The position numbers and the translations under genes were made by a program. From positions 10,481,501-10,545,500 of the forward strand of contig NC_135386.1 in the NCBI RefSeq assembly GCF_049243985.1: 64,000 nucleotides of DNA. Reading direction: 5' to 3'. The notes beneath the pieces are model-generated. The model did no database searches. It was given only the letters and a program-made list of their open reading frames with translations, and was not told the DNA's origin. The stretch is from Paroedura picta (Eukaryota; Chordata; Lepidosauria; Squamata; Gekkonidae). Shown piece by piece: positions 62,591 through 64,000 of this stretch (positions within the stretch are counted from its first letter, which is position 1; each line of letters begins with the position of its first letter).

Positions 62591-62892
62591 ACCAGCTTTT
62601 CCCAACATTGTTCCCACTGAGAAACCCCCGAAGCATTATTCAGGCTTCTAGATACCCCAGAAGTGGCGCAAGCGTGCAGAATATGGTTTAGAAGCATAGC
62701 TGTGGACACGCCGGGGGCCCTCCCTTCCCTTCCTATCCCCTTCAGGCCCATCATCGGCCATTTTGTAACGGGCAGGTCAATATAGGCATATATGGTCATA
62801 TCACCTGCCTAACAAATGTATGTATAAAAAATTCACTCCCACCCATTTCGGAAACCCTTCCAGGGACATCAAGAAACAGCAGGGTTTCACAA
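62591..62892 (-). mobile_element. Family Q MITE upstream of FAH
   Basis: cagcttttcccaacattgtt to ccagggacatcaagaaacag, full length on the minus strand; possible duplication GGTTACAC / GGTTTCAC. Confidence 0.68.
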
Positions 62893-63129
62893 ATCCGTGA
62901 TTGAGAAAGCCTCTCAGACTTCTTGTCCTGCAGGCAACATTCCTATTCTTTTACCTTACAGGGCTGGTGGAAGAATGGTTTTCGACGATAGCAGCCCTAA
63001 TAAGATGGCTTATCTCTCTCTGCTCCAATTCAGTTTATTACAGATTTCAAACTGGGATTCGTCATCATTTCTCAACCCACCCCTTGGTGCATTTCCTACC
63101 TAAAGGAAGAAATAGAAAAACTACAAATT

Positions 63130-63302
63130 TATAAATTATTGGGTTGAGGGTTTAGAGCGATAGAGTCTTGTATTTTAGTATGGTAATTTTAATTGATTTG
63201 AAAGGGGGAAGCCTGGCAACATCACTTCCTGCAATGTGGAAATGGCCTGGTCACATCTGGTAGGAGCATCTGGGTGATGTCATTTCCTGTTGACATGCCA
63301 CT
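63130..63302. repeat. Segment shared with 470-667
   Basis: Direct copy of the segment next to the CR1 at 668; see the finding on the composite repeat. Confidence 0.85.
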
Positions 63303-63945
63303 TAGAATCATAGAATCATAGAGTTGGAAGGGGCCACACAGGCCATCTAGTTCAACCCCCTGCTCAACGCAGGATCAGCCCAAAGCATCCTAAAGCATCC
63401 AAGAAAAGTGTGTATCCAATCTTTGCTTGAAGACTGCCAGTGAGGGGGAGCTCACCACCTCCTTAGGCAGCCTATTCCACTGCTGAACTACTCTGACTGT
63501 GAAATTGTTTTCCTGATATCTAGCTTATATCGTTGTACTTGAGGTTTAAACCCATTACTGCATGTCCTCTCCTCTGCAGCCAACAGAAACAGCATCCTGC
63601 CCTCCTCCACGTGACAACCTTTCAAATATTTAAAGAGGGCTATCATGTCCCCTCTCAACCTCCTTTTCTCCAGGCTGAACATTCCCAAGTCCCTCAACCT
63701 ATCTTCATAGGGCTTGGTCCCTTGGCCCCAGATCATCCTCGTCGCTCTCCTCTGAACCCTTTCAATTTTATCTACGTCCTTCTTGAAGTGAGGCCTCCAG
63801 AACTGCACACAGTACTCCAGGTGTGGTCTGACCAGTGCCGTATACAATGGGACTATGACATCTTGTGATTTCGATGTGATGACCCTGTTGATACAGCCCA
63901 AAATGGCATTTGCCTTTTTTACTGCTGCATCACATTGCCTGCTCA
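63303..63945 (-). mobile_element. CR1 LINE with RT C-terminus
   Basis: Same subfamily as 6790-7525. The minus strand codes [38 protein letters not shown] and LGMFSLEKRRLRGDMIALFK, open for about 150 codons, 5' truncated. Confidence 0.92.
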
Positions 63946-64000
63946 ATTACAGAGACACGGCCAGCTGACATCACTTCCTGGAACCTTGATGCCTGAGAAA

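Overview
The window is animal nuclear DNA, most likely from a squamate reptile (a lizard, perhaps a gecko). Three things point there: two vertebrate genes with the expected exon structure, dense CR1 and BovB LINEs with a tRNA-headed SINE whose tail resembles BovB (Sauria type), and many short hAT-type MITEs. The species is an inference. I see no bacterial genes, CRISPR array, retroviral or LTR element.

Two host genes are well supported. (1) FAH, fumarylacetoacetase, the last enzyme of tyrosine breakdown, lies on the minus strand from 61662 (ATG) to 35686 (stop). All 14 coding exons are present with GT/AG borders and consistent phase. They sum to 1257 nt, or 418 residues, and keep every catalytic and metal-binding residue I know for the family. 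A GC-rich promoter with an inverted CCAAT box and a GC box lies just upstream of exon 1. (2) CTXND1, a 59-residue single-pass cortexin-domain microprotein, is encoded in one exon at 28903-29082 on the plus strand. The two genes are convergent, as I recall for human 15q25.

Layout: 1-28.8 kb is gene-poor and repeat-rich (CR1, BovB, SINEs, hAT MITEs, a 67-bp palindrome) and is probably the 5' side of CTXND1. 28.8-29.6 kb holds the CTXND1 coding exon and 3'UTR. 29.6-35.7 kb is the intergenic gap. 35.7-61.7 kb is FAH. Its last intron carries a young 5'-truncated L1 (35786-38931) with an open reading frame of about 1,000 codons and a 232-bp higher-order tandem array (40.05-40.85 kb). 61.7-64 kb is the FAH upstream region and a CR1.

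The most notable observation is that the L1, flanked by a perfect 16-bp target-site duplication, landed between a consensus branch point and the polypyrimidine tract of FAH's terminal intron. The branch point now lies about 3.2 kb from its 3' splice site. The second is a palindromic MITE family with at least 14 copies here. Every copy with readable flanks has an 8-bp duplication of the form nnnTAnnn, the signature of Buster-type hAT transposases.
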